64,000 nt of DNA from Thiococcus pfennigii. Lineage in GTDB: Bacteria; Pseudomonadota; Gammaproteobacteria; Chromatiales; Chromatiaceae. The notes below the pieces were generated by a model. The model saw only the letters and a list, made by a program, of their open reading frames with translations, was not told the origin of the DNA and did not search any database. The stretch covers positions 60,063 through 124,062 of the forward strand of contig NZ_NRRW01000004.1 in NCBI RefSeq assembly GCF_016583835.1. The letters run 5' to 3'. Below are positions 9,142 through 18,744 of the stretch, piece after piece. Both the position numbers and the translations under genes were made by a program. How positions within the stretch are numbered: the first letter of the stretch is position 1; every line of letters begins with the position of its first letter.

Positions 9142-9154
9142 GCGGTATATCCGC
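9142..9154 (-). promoter_or_regulatory. Possible antitoxin operator
   Basis: GCGG-TATAT-CCGC is a short inverted repeat between the predicted -10 box and the antitoxin start codon, a plausible autorepression site for the Xre protein. This rests on its position only. Confidence 0.35.
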
Positions 9155-9183
9155 TGTATAGTCGCCTAACCGGGGATTTGCAA
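9155..9183 (-). promoter_or_regulatory. Promoter of the Xre-RES operon
   Basis: On the minus strand, TTGCAA (9183-9178), a 17-bp spacer and TATACA (9160-9155) make a near-consensus sigma-70 promoter 32 bases before the antitoxin ATG. Confidence 0.6.
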
Positions 9184-9308
9184 CAGGCGCTCCCACCAGA
9201 GCGACATCATGGATCGGCCCATCGGCAAAACGAAAAATGACTCGACTTCGCGGCACCCGTGTCGGCGACCCTCGGCGTCGTACCGAGCTGTAGGCACCTG
9301 GCTCGCGC

Positions 9309-10559
9309 TCACGACGACTCGCGATAGAGGGGCAGGGCGTCGATCCGCCGGTCGATCTCGGCAATCATCGCCCGGTAGGCGGGGCTGTCGAGGCGATCGC
9401 CGAAGCGGCGCGCGTAATCGTCCTTGGCCAGCCCCTCGGGGAGCGCGTCGATGCTCGGCATCAGATCGTCGTCGGTGAGCCCGTCGGCGGCCGCCTGCTG
9501 TACCCGCCTCGCCTCGTCCCGATTCGCCGTGGCCTGCGTGGCGAGACGGATGCCGGCACGATTGGCGGCCATGTCGGCGAAGCTGAAGCCACTGCCGCCG
9601 TCGGCGTCAGAGAGCTCCTTGTACCAGCCGACGAGCCGAGAGAGGCCGCTGTTGCCGCGCAGCGCCACCGCTGCCGAGGACAGGAAGTGCTGGGCGAGGT
9701 CCTGGCGTCCCCGCAGCAGCACGCGCCGACGCACAGGTTCCGGTTCCGTGCCGGGGGCATCGGGATCGCGCAGCGTCTGGCCATTGACGTAGGCGGCCAG
9801 CACCAGGATGAGCGCCCGATTGACGGCGAGGGGATCGGTCCGGGCCGGCTCGGCCGCGGCCTTCTCCATGAGATAGCTCATCAGCTCGCCGAGCGCGATC
9901 GGCTGGCCCTTGGGCACGAGCCAGACGCGGAACGCGAGATGGCGCTGATAGCGCAGCGCCAACGGGAGGTCGCCGCGTGCGACCAGGCTGCTGGTGATCT
10001 CCTCGAGCAGTCGCGGTTGCCACTCGTAGGTCAGCGCGAGTTCGCCGGGCCGCAGATCGAAGTCACGCAGCGCCTGGGCGCGGTCGATGTACGCGATGAC
10101 CCGGTCGGCGACGGCCCGGACCAAGGGACCGGGCAGCGGGACGCCCGCGATGCGCGCCGACTCGACCTTGGGCCGTGTCCCGTCCTCGACGACCACGGCC
10201 CGCAGGTTCAGGAACTGGTCCTCCGGGCTCCATGGCAGGCCGAGCGAGGCGAGGACGACGGCCCGCCCCTGCTCCAGGCGGATCGAGGCGCGCCCGTCGG
10301 CGAACTGCTCCAGGACCTCGTTGGCGACCAGGTTCGCCTCGCGCTCGGACAGGCGCAGGGTCACCTCATCGCCCGGACGCGTGCCGCGAAAGTGCTTCGC
10401 TGCCAGCCAATCCCTCGCCCAGACGCCGTCGGCGGCCATGACAGCGGCCTTGTAAGGGACAAGGGGCGCGCTGGCGAGCAGCAGGGTGGTTCCCAGGGCC
10501 AGGCCGGCCAAGACCAGCCCGGCGACGGTCCAGCGGAGCAGACGGGTCAAGCGGCGCAT
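9309..10559 (-). CDS. Membrane-anchored protein of unknown function
   Basis: A 416-residue protein I do not recognise. One N-terminal transmembrane segment (about residues 11-30, WTVAGLVLAGLALGTTLLLA) is followed by a large, charged, presumably periplasmic part with no recognisable catalytic motif. ATG 10559 directly precedes a basic stretch (RRLTRLLRW) and the membrane anchor. Upstream extension only adds low-complexity sequence. It is convergent to no neighbour and probably monocistronic. Confidence 0.75.
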   Translation of the reverse strand: MRRLTRLLRWTVAGLVLAGLALGTTLLLASAPLVPYKAAVMAADGVWARDWLAAKHFRGTRPGDEVTLRLSEREANLVANEVLEQFADGRASIRLEQGRAVVLASLGLPWSPEDQFLNLRAVVVEDGTRPKVESARIAGVPLPGPLVRAVADRVIAYIDRAQALRDFDLRPGELALTYEWQPRLLEEITSSLVARGDLPLALRYQRHLAFRVWLVPKGQPIALGELMSYLMEKAAAEPARTDPLAVNRALILVLAAYVNGQTLRDPDAPGTEPEPVRRRVLLRGRQDLAQHFLSSAAVALRGNSGLSRLVGWYKELSDADGGSGFSFADMAANRAGIRLATQATANRDEARRVQQAAADGLTDDDLMPSIDALPEGLAKDDYARRFGDRLDSPAYRAMIAEIDRRIDALPLYRESS

Positions 10560-10877
10560 TGGGCGGATCGAGCTCCTCGGCGGATCGAGCGATGGGCCCA
10601 TTGTCGCACCTGAGCCCACGCCTGGCTGCCACCGGATCGTCATCGTCGGCATCGCGCGGGGGACGAACCGATCGCGCGCCGGGCGGTCGGAACCAGGGCA
10701 GCGGCAACCTCGCGAGGCCCGCGCACGGACTCGGGCGCCACCGTATCATGCCCGGCGCGGGACGTCGCGCCCGGCCCCCGGCGCCTTCCTCATTTGGGCC
10801 TCAGTCCTGCCGTATCTTGGGGACCTGGCTTCTCTCGAGGTGCCCTCTTGTCGCGCAGGAACAAAGAACATTGGCCG
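10560..10877. other. Divergent intergenic region before the RND operon
   Basis: About 320 bases separating the minus-strand membrane protein from the efflux operon. It must hold both promoters, but I see no convincing -35/-10 pair or operator and no adjacent regulator gene. Confidence 0.4.
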
Positions 10878-12251
10878 ATGCGAATCCCGACCGACGCCCT
10901 GCCCCCGCTGCACCTCGCGGCACTCTCGGCCGCCCTCTGGCTGACCGGGTGCGCCGGCCTCCCCCAGCCGAGCGACTACGCGGCCGCCGCCAAGGCGGAC
11001 GTGGCGGGCGTCTCGGCCTGGTCGGCGCTCGATGTCGGCACGCCGAGTGCGTACCTCGACGAGCTCATCCGCGCGCCCGCGCTCGATGCCCTGCTCGATG
11101 AGGCCCTGGCCGCCAATCCCAATCTCCAGCAGACCCTGCTGACGCTGGATATCCTGCGCGCCGAGCAGCGCCGCACCGGCGCCGCGCGGCGCCCGTCGCT
11201 GGAGGCCAGTCTCACCGGGGAGAAGGACGAGGACCTCGACGCCAGCTACCGGGGGACGCTCACGCTCGGCTGGGAGCTCGATCTGTGGCGGAAGCTCGCC
11301 GACCAGTACCGCGCCGCCGGCAAGGACGTCGCCGAGCAGCAGGCCCTCTCCGAATCGGTACGCGACACCCTCGCCGCCGAGCTGATGCAGACCTGGCTCG
11401 GGTTGATCGCGGACCGCCGCGCGAGCGCGATCGAGCGGCGGCGCCTGGCAACCCTCGCGCAGAACGAACGGTTCATCATCCAGCGCTACCGCAGCGGCCT
11501 CGGCACGCTCGAGGATCTCGACAGCGCCCGCACCTCGGCGGCCCGCTCACGCGCCAGCCTGGCGGGCTACGAGGAGTCGGCGGCGCAACGCGAACGCCTG
11601 CTGCGCGGGCTGCTCGGGCGGACCGACGCGGTACCGATCGCAACGCCGGCCGAGTATCCCGAGGTCGCGCTCCCACTCGCCGAGCTGCCGGCCCAGACGC
11701 TAGGGCGCCGCCCCGACCTGCGGGCCGCCTATCTGGCCATCGAGGCGGCGGACCTGCGCACGTCGGTCGCCTACAAGGACCTGCTGCCGAGCATCGACCT
11801 CCAGGCGGCGCTGACCGACGTGGCCCGCTCGCCCGGCGAGGCGCTGCTCGGCGATCCGGTCTGGTCGCTCCTGGCCCAGCTCACCGCGCCCCTCTACCAG
11901 GGCGGGCGGCTGCGGACGGCCGTCGAGATCGCCAAGCTGGAGACGGCCCAGGCCTACGAGGCCTACCGCGAAACCCTCGTCGACGCCGTCACGCAGGTGG
12001 GTGACGCCCTGAGCCTGGAGCGCTCGCTCGCCGAGCGGCAGACCCACATCGCGACGGCGCTGGCCGCCGCGCGCAACAACCTCGCGCAGTATCAGCGCAG
12101 CTACCGGACCGGATTAGTGGACATCCTCGAACTCCTCATCGTGCAGCGGACGACCTACGACCTCGAGGCCGAGCTCGACGACCTGCGCCGTCAGCGTCTC
12201 GACAACCGCGTCGCCCTCGGGCTCGCGCTCGGCCTGGGGGTGCGCGAATGA
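10878..12251 (+). CDS. RND efflux outer-membrane lipoprotein (NodT/OprM family)
   Basis: A 457-residue TolC-like channel forming the outer-membrane end of a tripartite efflux pump. The N-terminus carries a lipoprotein signal ending in LTGC (Cys about 25). The rest has the duplicated coiled-coil/beta-barrel pattern, including LGWELDLWRK in the first half and LTAPLYQGGRLR in the second. ATG 10878 begins the lipoprotein signal. Its last bases overlap the next gene (ATGA). Substrate not predictable. Confidence 0.92.
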   Translation: MRIPTDALPPLHLAALSAALWLTGCAGLPQPSDYAAAAKADVAGVSAWSALDVGTPSAYLDELIRAPALDALLDEALAANPNLQQTLLTLDILRAEQRRTGAARRPSLEASLTGEKDEDLDASYRGTLTLGWELDLWRKLADQYRAAGKDVAEQQALSESVRDTLAAELMQTWLGLIADRRASAIERRRLATLAQNERFIIQRYRSGLGTLEDLDSARTSAARSRASLAGYEESAAQRERLLRGLLGRTDAVPIATPAEYPEVALPLAELPAQTLGRRPDLRAAYLAIEAADLRTSVAYKDLLPSIDLQAALTDVARSPGEALLGDPVWSLLAQLTAPLYQGGRLRTAVEIAKLETAQAYEAYRETLVDAVTQVGDALSLERSLAERQTHIATALAAARNNLAQYQRSYRTGLVDILELLIVQRTTYDLEAELDDLRRQRLDNRVALGLALGLGVRE

Positions 12252-13429
12252 GCCGGCGGCTCGGGCGCGGGGTGGTCCTGGTGGCGGCGGTGGGCCTGCT
12301 CGCCGCGGTCGTCCTCTACAGCTGGCAGGCGATGCGCTCGCGGGACGACGGCCCCCCAGCTGGGCGGCAGACATCACAGGCCCAGGCGCCGCGCCCGGAC
12401 GTCTCGGTCGTCACCGTCACCCCGGGCGCCTATCGGGCCTGGGCGCACGGCTACGGCCAGGCCGCCGCGCGCTTCGAGCTGACCCTGACGGCGCAGGTCC
12501 AGGGTCAGGTCGAGGAGCTCGCCGGCGACTTCGACACCGGGCGGCGGGTCGCCCGGGACACCGTCCTGGCACGGCTCGACGACACCGATTACCGCGCCGC
12601 CGTGGCCAGCGCCGAGGACGCCCTCGCCGCGGCGCGCCTCGCCCTCCTCGAGGAGGAGCGCCGCGGCGTGCAGGCACGCGCCGAGTGGCGCGCCTCGGGC
12701 CTGAAGGGCGAGCCGGACTCCGAACTCGTGCTGCGCGCCCCGCAGTTGGCCGCGGCCCGGGCGGCCCTGGCGAGCGCCGAGGCGGCCCTCGCCGGTGCCC
12801 GCAAGGACCTGGCCTACACCCGGATCCGCGCGCCGTTCGACGCGCTGGTCGTCGCCCGCGCCGTGGCGCCGGGCAGCTTCGTGCAGACTGGCACCGAGAT
12901 CGCGACCCTCTACGGCACCGAGCGGGTCGAGGTCGAGGTCTTCCTGTCGGCCCGCGACTGGACGAACCTGCCCGACCCGGCGACGCTCGCCAGTGGCGAG
13001 TGGCCGGTCGAGCTGACCGGCGTCGAAGACGGGCGCCGCTGGAGGGGCGAGGTCCTGCGCGTCGCGCAGCACCTCGACCAGACGACCCGCCAGCGGGCCT
13101 TGATCGCCGCCGTCGAGACACCCCTCGATCGCGACCCACCGCTCCTGCCCGGCACCTTCCTCGAGCTCGAGGTCGCCGGGCGCCTCGTCGAGGGACTCTG
13201 GCGGCTGCCGAGCGCGGCGCTCAGCCAGCGCGGGGAGATCTGGTACGTGCACGACGACGACAGGCTGGCGAGCTTCGCCGCCGAGCCGCTCTTCAGCGCC
13301 GACGGGGCCATCTACGTGCGCCCGCCCCAGGCGCTCGGCGAGGCGCCCCAGCAGGTCCTCGTGCACCCGCTCGACGGCTATCTGCAGGGGATGGCGGTGC
13401 GCCCGGTCGAGGTGAAAAGCGATGACTGA
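12248..13429 (+). CDS. RND efflux periplasmic adaptor (membrane fusion protein)
   Basis: A 393-residue HlyD/AcrA-type adaptor. One N-terminal membrane anchor (about residues 9-27) precedes a lipoyl half-motif (LTAQVQGQVEEL...VARDTVLARLDDTDYRAA). A helical hairpin follows, then the second lipoyl half (YTRIRAPFDALV) and a beta-barrel. It links the inner-membrane pump to the outer-membrane channel. It overlaps both neighbours by 4 and 8 bases, so the three pump genes are translationally coupled. Confidence 0.92.
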   Translation: MSRRLGRGVVLVAAVGLLAAVVLYSWQAMRSRDDGPPAGRQTSQAQAPRPDVSVVTVTPGAYRAWAHGYGQAAARFELTLTAQVQGQVEELAGDFDTGRRVARDTVLARLDDTDYRAAVASAEDALAAARLALLEEERRGVQARAEWRASGLKGEPDSELVLRAPQLAAARAALASAEAALAGARKDLAYTRIRAPFDALVVARAVAPGSFVQTGTEIATLYGTERVEVEVFLSARDWTNLPDPATLASGEWPVELTGVEDGRRWRGEVLRVAQHLDQTTRQRALIAAVETPLDRDPPLLPGTFLELEVAGRLVEGLWRLPSAALSQRGEIWYVHDDDRLASFAAEPLFSADGAIYVRPPQALGEAPQQVLVHPLDGYLQGMAVRPVEVKSDD

Positions 13430-16400
13430 GCGCGGCGGCATCATCGGCTGGTTCGCCGCCAACCCGGTCGCGGCCAACCTGCTGATGGTCCTGATCATCG
13501 CCCTCGGCGTGCTCCAGGTGGACCACCTGCGCAAGGAGGCCTTCCCGAGCCTGGAGCCCGACAGCATCACGGTCTCGGTGACCTACGACAGCGGCTCGGC
13601 CAAGCAGTCCGAGGAAGGCATCGCGATCAAGATCGAGGACCAGCTCGAGGGGCTGACCGGCATCAAGACCGTCACCAGCACCTCGACCGGCCGCGGCGCC
13701 ACGGTGACGATCGAGAAACAGTCGGACTACGACCTCGACGCCCTGCTGCGCGACGTGAAGGCCAAGGTCGACGCGATCACCAACTTCCCGGCCGACGCCG
13801 ACAAACCGGTCATCGAGAAGGCCGAGCGCGAGGAGCACGCGATCTGGCTCCAGCTCTACGGCGATGTCGATCGCCACACGCTCCAGCGGCTCGCCGATGA
13901 CCTCAAGTCGGACCTCCTCGCGGACCCCGAGGTCAACCGGGTCACCTTCTCCGGCTGGCTCGACCCGATGATGGTCGTCGAGATCGACGAGGGTCGGCTC
14001 CAGGCCTACGGGCTGTCGCTCGCCGACGTCGAGGACGCGATCAACGCCGGCTCCTCCGACACCCTGACCGCGGTCATGCGCAACGCGGACCTCTACCTCC
14101 AGCTGCAGGCCTCGCAGCAGGCCTACCGCAAGCAGGAGTTCGCCGCGATCCCGCTGATCGACGCCGCCGACGGTAGCCAGATCCTCCTCGGCGACGTGAC
14201 CGAGATCCGCGACACCTACGACGACACCAGCTCGTCGCTGTCGCGCTTCCAAGGCCGCAACAGCATCGGCGTACAGGTCATCACGACCGGCCTCGACGAC
14301 ATCGGCGACACGGTCGCCGGCGCCCACCGGGTGGTCGACGCCTGGCGCGCGGGCGGCAAGCTGCCGCAGGGCGTCGCGCTGGAGACCTGGTACGACCGCA
14401 GCACCAACATCGAGGAGCGCCTGCAACTGCTGGTGAAGAACGCCCTCACCGGCATCGTCATGGTCTTTCTGCTGCTTGCGCTCTTCCTGAACCTGACCGT
14501 CGCCTTCTGGGTCGCCGCCGGACTGCCGTTCATCTTCTTCGGCGCCCTGTTCTTCATGGGCGACCAGTTCCTCGGGCTGTCGCTCAACCTGTTTACGACC
14601 TTCGGCTTCATCATGGCGCTCGGCATCGTCGTCGACGACGCGGTCGTCGTCGGCGAGAGCGTCTACACGGTGCGATCAATGAAGGGCGATACGCTCGCCA
14701 ACACGGTCGCGGGCACGCTCAAGGTCGCGGTGCCGACCCTGTTCGGCGTCTTCACGACGGTGGCGGCCTTCTACGCGCTGTCGCAGGTCAGCGGCCGCCT
14801 CGGCCAGGTCTATGCGCAGTTTGCCGCGGTCGTCACCCTCTGTCTGATCCTGTCGGTGATCGAGTCGAAGCTGATCCTGCCGGCGCATCTGGCGCACCTG
14901 CACACCCGTCGCCGGGCGAGCCGCAACCGGCTGCTGCGCCTCTGGCAGGGCGCCCAGCGCGGCGCCGACGCGGGCCTCGCCTGGTTCAGCGAGCGCCTCT
15001 ACCAACCGCTGATCGAGCAGGCCCTCATCCACCGCTACGCGGTGGTCCTCGCCTTCATCGCGCTCTTCGTCCTGGTCATCTCGATGCCCTTCACCGGCGC
15101 GATCCGCATGAGCTTCTTCCCGGACATCCTCGGCGACACGGTGCGTGCCCAACTGACGATGCGCAACGACGCGAGCTTCGGCCAGACCCACGCGGCGCTC
15201 GAGCTCCTGGAGGCCAAGGCCTATGAGACCGACCGCGCGCTGCGTGCGACCGCCGGCGATGAGACCGACGGGGATGAGGACGGCGCGAGCGCCATCGCCC
15301 ACCTCCAGGTCCTCTCCTCGGGCGACCAGTCGGGCCGCGTGACGGTCGAGTTGCGCCAAGGTGCGCCGTACGACATCAAGGAGTTCACGAACCACTGGCG
15401 ACGCCTGGCCGGGCTGCCGGAGGGGGCGCGCACGCTGATGGTCCAGCACTCGCCGCGGATGGTCGCGGCGCTGCGCGTCGAACTGCGCGCCAACGACGAT
15501 GAGGTCCTGACCCTCGCCGGCGAAGCGCTGAAGGCGGCGCTGGAGGAGATCCCCGGGGTCAGCGGCATCGAGGACAACCTCGAGCCCGCCCAGCCGCAGC
15601 TGCGCCTGGAGCTGACCCAGCAGGGCCGCGCGCTCGGCATGACGACGGCGATGCTCGCCCGCCAGCTACTCCAGTCGTTCAGCGGCCAGGTCGTGCAGCG
15701 CTACCAGCGCGACAGCGACGAGATCGAGGTCCGCGTCCGCTACCCGGAGGCGGCCCGCCAGAATGCGGCCGACGTCCTCAACGCGCGGGTGCGCACGCCC
15801 GACGGCACCGTCGTGCCGCTCGCGAGCGTCGCCACCGCAACCTACGGCTACACGCGCGACACCATTACCCGCATCGACAACAAGCGGGCCGTCTACGTCT
15901 CCTCCGACGTCAACAAGGACCTGATCTCGGCGACCGAGCTGGTCGCCCAGCTGCAACGCGACGTCGCCCCCCTGCTCGAGGCCAAATACCCGGGCCTCGA
16001 CCTCCACTTCGCCGGCGAGGCCGAACAGCAGGCCGAGACCCAGTCTTCGATGCTGCAGATGTTCCTGCTGGCGCTGCTCGGGATCTACCTGCTGCTGGCA
16101 GTGCCGCTGAAGTCCTACTGGCAGCCGATCGTCATCATGATGGCCATCCCGTTCGGCATCGTCGGCGCGCTGCTCGGGCACTGGGTCAACGGCCTCTCGC
16201 TCGGCATCCTCTCGCTCAACGGCATCATCGCGCTGAGCGGCGTCGTCGTGAACGACAGCCTGCTGCTAGTCGCGCGCTTCAACGACCTCAAGCCCGACGC
16301 CGCCCACCTGCACGAGGCGGTCGGCCGCGCCTGCCGCGAGCGGCTGCGGGCCGTGCTGCTGACCTCGCTGACGACCTTCGCCGGCCTCGCGCCGCTGCTC

Positions 16401-16580
16401 TACGAGACCTCGATCCAGGCCCAGTTCCTGATCCCGGCGGCCGTCTCGCTCGGCTACGGCATCCTGTTCGCGACCGTCATCACGCTGATCCTGATCCCGA
16501 CGCTGCTCGTCATCCAGCACGACGTCGCCGACCTCCCAGGCCGCCTCCGGCGGCGCCTCGCTCCCAAAAAAGGGCTCTGA
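13422..16580 (+). CDS. RND-family efflux transporter, inner-membrane pump
   Basis: A 1052-residue proton-driven RND permease of family-typical length with 12 predicted membrane helices. TM1 is near residue 10, a cluster is near 340-480, and the second half repeats the pattern at about 530-1030. The TM4 motif GIVVDDAVVVGE carries the proton-relay Asp pair. Its closest general type is the MexK/MexF-like group without a metal-binding signature. The last six residues and the stop codon are written in a repeat unit (16566 onward), so the C-terminus may have been replaced by repeat insertion. Confidence 0.93.
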   Translation: MTERGGIIGWFAANPVAANLLMVLIIALGVLQVDHLRKEAFPSLEPDSITVSVTYDSGSAKQSEEGIAIKIEDQLEGLTGIKTVTSTSTGRGATVTIEKQSDYDLDALLRDVKAKVDAITNFPADADKPVIEKAEREEHAIWLQLYGDVDRHTLQRLADDLKSDLLADPEVNRVTFSGWLDPMMVVEIDEGRLQAYGLSLADVEDAINAGSSDTLTAVMRNADLYLQLQASQQAYRKQEFAAIPLIDAADGSQILLGDVTEIRDTYDDTSSSLSRFQGRNSIGVQVITTGLDDIGDTVAGAHRVVDAWRAGGKLPQGVALETWYDRSTNIEERLQLLVKNALTGIVMVFLLLALFLNLTVAFWVAAGLPFIFFGALFFMGDQFLGLSLNLFTTFGFIMALGIVVDDAVVVGESVYTVRSMKGDTLANTVAGTLKVAVPTLFGVFTTVAAFYALSQVSGRLGQVYAQFAAVVTLCLILSVIESKLILPAHLAHLHTRRRASRNRLLRLWQGAQRGADAGLAWFSERLYQPLIEQALIHRYAVVLAFIALFVLVISMPFTGAIRMSFFPDILGDTVRAQLTMRNDASFGQTHAALELLEAKAYETDRALRATAGDETDGDEDGASAIAHLQVLSSGDQSGRVTVELRQGAPYDIKEFTNHWRRLAGLPEGARTLMVQHSPRMVAALRVELRANDDEVLTLAGEALKAALEEIPGVSGIEDNLEPAQPQLRLELTQQGRALGMTTAMLARQLLQSFSGQVVQRYQRDSDEIEVRVRYPEAARQNAADVLNARVRTPDGTVVPLASVATATYGYTRDTITRIDNKRAVYVSSDVNKDLISATELVAQLQRDVAPLLEAKYPGLDLHFAGEAEQQAETQSSMLQMFLLALLGIYLLLAVPLKSYWQPIVIMMAIPFGIVGALLGHWVNGLSLGILSLNGIIALSGVVVNDSLLLVARFNDLKPDAAHLHEAVGRACRERLRAVLLTSLTTFAGLAPLLYETSIQAQFLIPAAVSLGYGILFATVITLILIPTLLVIQHDVADLPGRLRRRLAPKKGL

Positions 16581-16642
16581 CCCCTTACACGGAAAAAGGG
16601 GTCAGACCCGTTACACACTTAAAAGGGCTCTGACCCCTTAAA
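16566..16642 (+). repeat. Cluster of three GGGCTCTGACCCC palindromic units
   Basis: Units at 16566-16586 and 16618-16642 (AAAAGGGCTCTGACCCCTT) flank an inverted unit at 16593-16612. Together they can fold as hairpins and may act as the operon terminator. The first unit contains the RND stop codon. Confidence 0.75.
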
Positions 16643-16751
16643 GGTCAGCGTCGATCGGTGCCGTTCGATTGCCGGGCGAGCGACTGCCGGAGTATGCTCC
16701 GCCGCTACTGGACTGTTGTCAGCCTGACGGCGAATTTCGATACGGAGCGGG

Positions 16752-17645
16752 GTGGGGGCGATCGACGAGGCGGCCTTGGCAATGATTCGGCGCTGCACCG
16801 ATTGCGGTGACGAGACCATGGCGCCGGAGCCAGGCGGCCTGCGTTGCCGCCGCTGCGGGCATCGCTACCGTTTCGATGCCAACGGGGTACTCGTCGCCCT
16901 GCCGTCGACACCCGGCCTCGGTCTGCCGGCCTTCTATCGTTCGCGCTTCTATGCCCGGTGGCTGCGCGCCTGGGACGACATGGTGGCCAAGGGCTGGGTC
17001 ATCTACGAGCGCCCGCTCTATCGCTTCTTCTCGCTCAGCGGTCACCGCCGGATCCGCGCCGCGCTCGAGGCCCTCGGGCCGCCGGACGGGCCGGTCGTCG
17101 ACCTGGGCTGCGGCGACGGCCGCCTGCTCGGGCTGCTCGGGCCGCGCAGCGCGATCGGCGTCGACCTCAACGCGGCCTTCCTCGCCCGGTTGAAGGCCCG
17201 CGCACCGGCGGCACTGGCCGTTCAGGCCGACTTCAACAACCTGCCGTTCGCGACCGGCAGCCTGTCCTGCTGCACCAGCGCCCACGTCCTGGAGCACCTC
17301 TACTTCCTCGCCGAGGGGCTCGAAGAGGTGCACCGCGTGCTGGCCGCCGACGGCCGCTTCCTCTTCACGATCCCGACCGAGGGCGGCGTCGGCTGGGAGC
17401 TCGGCCGGCGCCTCGTCACGGGTCCGCGGCTGCGGCGCGACTACCGGCTCGACGTGCAGGACGTGATGGCGATCGAGCACATCAACGATGCGCGGCGCGT
17501 GCTGCGCCTGGCGCGCCTCTATTTCCGCCTCGACCGGCCCGCCTATGCGCCCTTCCCATTCGTGCCGCTCAGATCGCTCAACAGCTCGATCACGGTCGCG
17601 GCCGCGCCGCTGCCGGTCGATCACGAACTGAGGGCCGCCGCATGA
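16752..17645 (+). CDS. Class I SAM-dependent methyltransferase with N-terminal zinc ribbon
   Basis: A 297-residue methyltransferase. Residues 15-37 (CTDCG...CRRCG) form a zinc ribbon. SAM motif I is VVDLGCGDGRLLGL (about 115) and the post-I acidic strand is AIGVDLN. AHVLEHLYFLAEGLEEVHRVL is typical of the Methyltransf_11 fold. The GTG at 16752 with GGAG upstream is used here; ATG 16782 (MIRRCTDCG) is equally plausible. Its end overlaps the glycosyltransferase gene by 4 bases, so a role in modifying a lipid- or surface-linked sugar is likely but unproven. Confidence 0.8.
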   Translation: MGAIDEAALAMIRRCTDCGDETMAPEPGGLRCRRCGHRYRFDANGVLVALPSTPGLGLPAFYRSRFYARWLRAWDDMVAKGWVIYERPLYRFFSLSGHRRIRAALEALGPPDGPVVDLGCGDGRLLGLLGPRSAIGVDLNAAFLARLKARAPAALAVQADFNNLPFATGSLSCCTSAHVLEHLYFLAEGLEEVHRVLAADGRFLFTIPTEGGVGWELGRRLVTGPRLRRDYRLDVQDVMAIEHINDARRVLRLARLYFRLDRPAYAPFPFVPLRSLNSSITVAAAPLPVDHELRAAA

Positions 17646-18742
17646 GGGCCGCCGTCGGCGCCTCGCCGCTGCCGGCCGCCCCGCCAGCCGGCGACAACGC
17701 CCAGATCGGCCTCGTCATCCCGGCCTATCAGCCGACCTGGACCCTGGTCCGGCTCATCGACGAACTCCAGCCGCTGTTGCAGCAGGCTGGGCTCGCCGGG
17801 CCGATCATCGTCGTGAACGACGGCTCGATGCCCTCGTGCGCGCCGATCTTCGCCGCCCTCGCCGAGCGCCCCGGTATCGTCGTCCTGACCCACGCGATCA
17901 ACCTCGGCAAGGGCGAGGCCTTGCAGACCGGCATCAATCACCTGCTGGCCCAGACGCCGGACCTGATCGGGGTCGTCACCGCCGACGCCGACGGTCAGCA
18001 CCTGCCGCGGGACATCGTCGCCGTCGCCCGGTGCCTGCGCGAGTCGCCGCAGGCGCTGGTGCTCGGCACCCGCCAATTCGGCGCCGGCGTGCCGCTGCGC
18101 AGCCGCTTCGGCAACATCGCCACCCGCGCCGTCTTCGGCCTGCTCGCACGCAGGCGGCTGAACGACACCCAGACCGGTCTGCGCGGTCTACCGAGCGCCA
18201 TCGCCAAGCGTATGCTGCGGATGCACTATGCCGGCTACGAGCTGGAGCTGGCCCTGCTCTACGGCGAGGCGCGCCGGGGCACGCCGATCCTCGAGGCCCC
18301 GATCGCGAGCGTCTACGAGCGCGGCAACCCGACCTCGCACTTCAACCCGATCTTCGACTCGGCACGGATCTACTTCGTCTTCCTGCGCTACTCGGCGCTC
18401 GCCTTCACGACGGCGATCCTCGACTACATCCTCTTCCTGCTGCTCTACTTCTCGACCGGCAAGCTGTTCCTCGCCGTAGTCTGCGGCCGGCTCCTGATCG
18501 GCGGCCTCTACTTCACGCTGGCGCGGCGCAACGTCTTCCACGCCCACGGCGACGCCGCCCGTCAGGCCCACCTCTTCGCCGCCCTGCTCGCCACCAGCGC
18601 GCTCGCGACCTATGGCCTGACGACGGTCCTCGTGCTCGTCTTCGGCCAGCCGCTGCCGCTCGCGAAGCCGCTCTCGGACCTGCTGCTCTTCTTCGCCAAC
18701 TTCGCCTTCCAGCGGGTCTTCATCTTCCCGCGCGAGGACTGA
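17642..18742 (+). CDS. Family 2 glycosyltransferase with C-terminal GtrA-like membrane domain
   Basis: A 366-residue membrane glycosyltransferase. The GT-A domain (about 20-230) shows LVIPAYQP, IIVVNDGS and the metal-binding TADADGQHLP with a DxD pattern. LNDTQTGLRGLP is characteristic of dolichol-phosphate-mannose-synthase-like enzymes. The C-terminal 120 residues hold about four membrane helices resembling GtrA flippase-like domains. It likely makes or translocates a polyprenyl-linked sugar. It is coupled by ATGA overlap to the methyltransferase before it and lies 2 bases from the one after it. Confidence 0.88.
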   Translation: MRAAVGASPLPAAPPAGDNAQIGLVIPAYQPTWTLVRLIDELQPLLQQAGLAGPIIVVNDGSMPSCAPIFAALAERPGIVVLTHAINLGKGEALQTGINHLLAQTPDLIGVVTADADGQHLPRDIVAVARCLRESPQALVLGTRQFGAGVPLRSRFGNIATRAVFGLLARRRLNDTQTGLRGLPSAIAKRMLRMHYAGYELELALLYGEARRGTPILEAPIASVYERGNPTSHFNPIFDSARIYFVFLRYSALAFTTAILDYILFLLLYFSTGKLFLAVVCGRLLIGGLYFTLARRNVFHAHGDAARQAHLFAALLATSALATYGLTTVLVLVFGQPLPLAKPLSDLLLFFANFAFQRVFIFPRED

Positions 18743-18744
18743 GC

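Noticed and set aside
16844..17641. N-terminal extension of the glycosyltransferase frame
   Set aside because: The extension overlaps the zinc-ribbon methyltransferase in another frame and is Arg/Pro-rich; the real start is ATG 17642 with an ATGA overlap.
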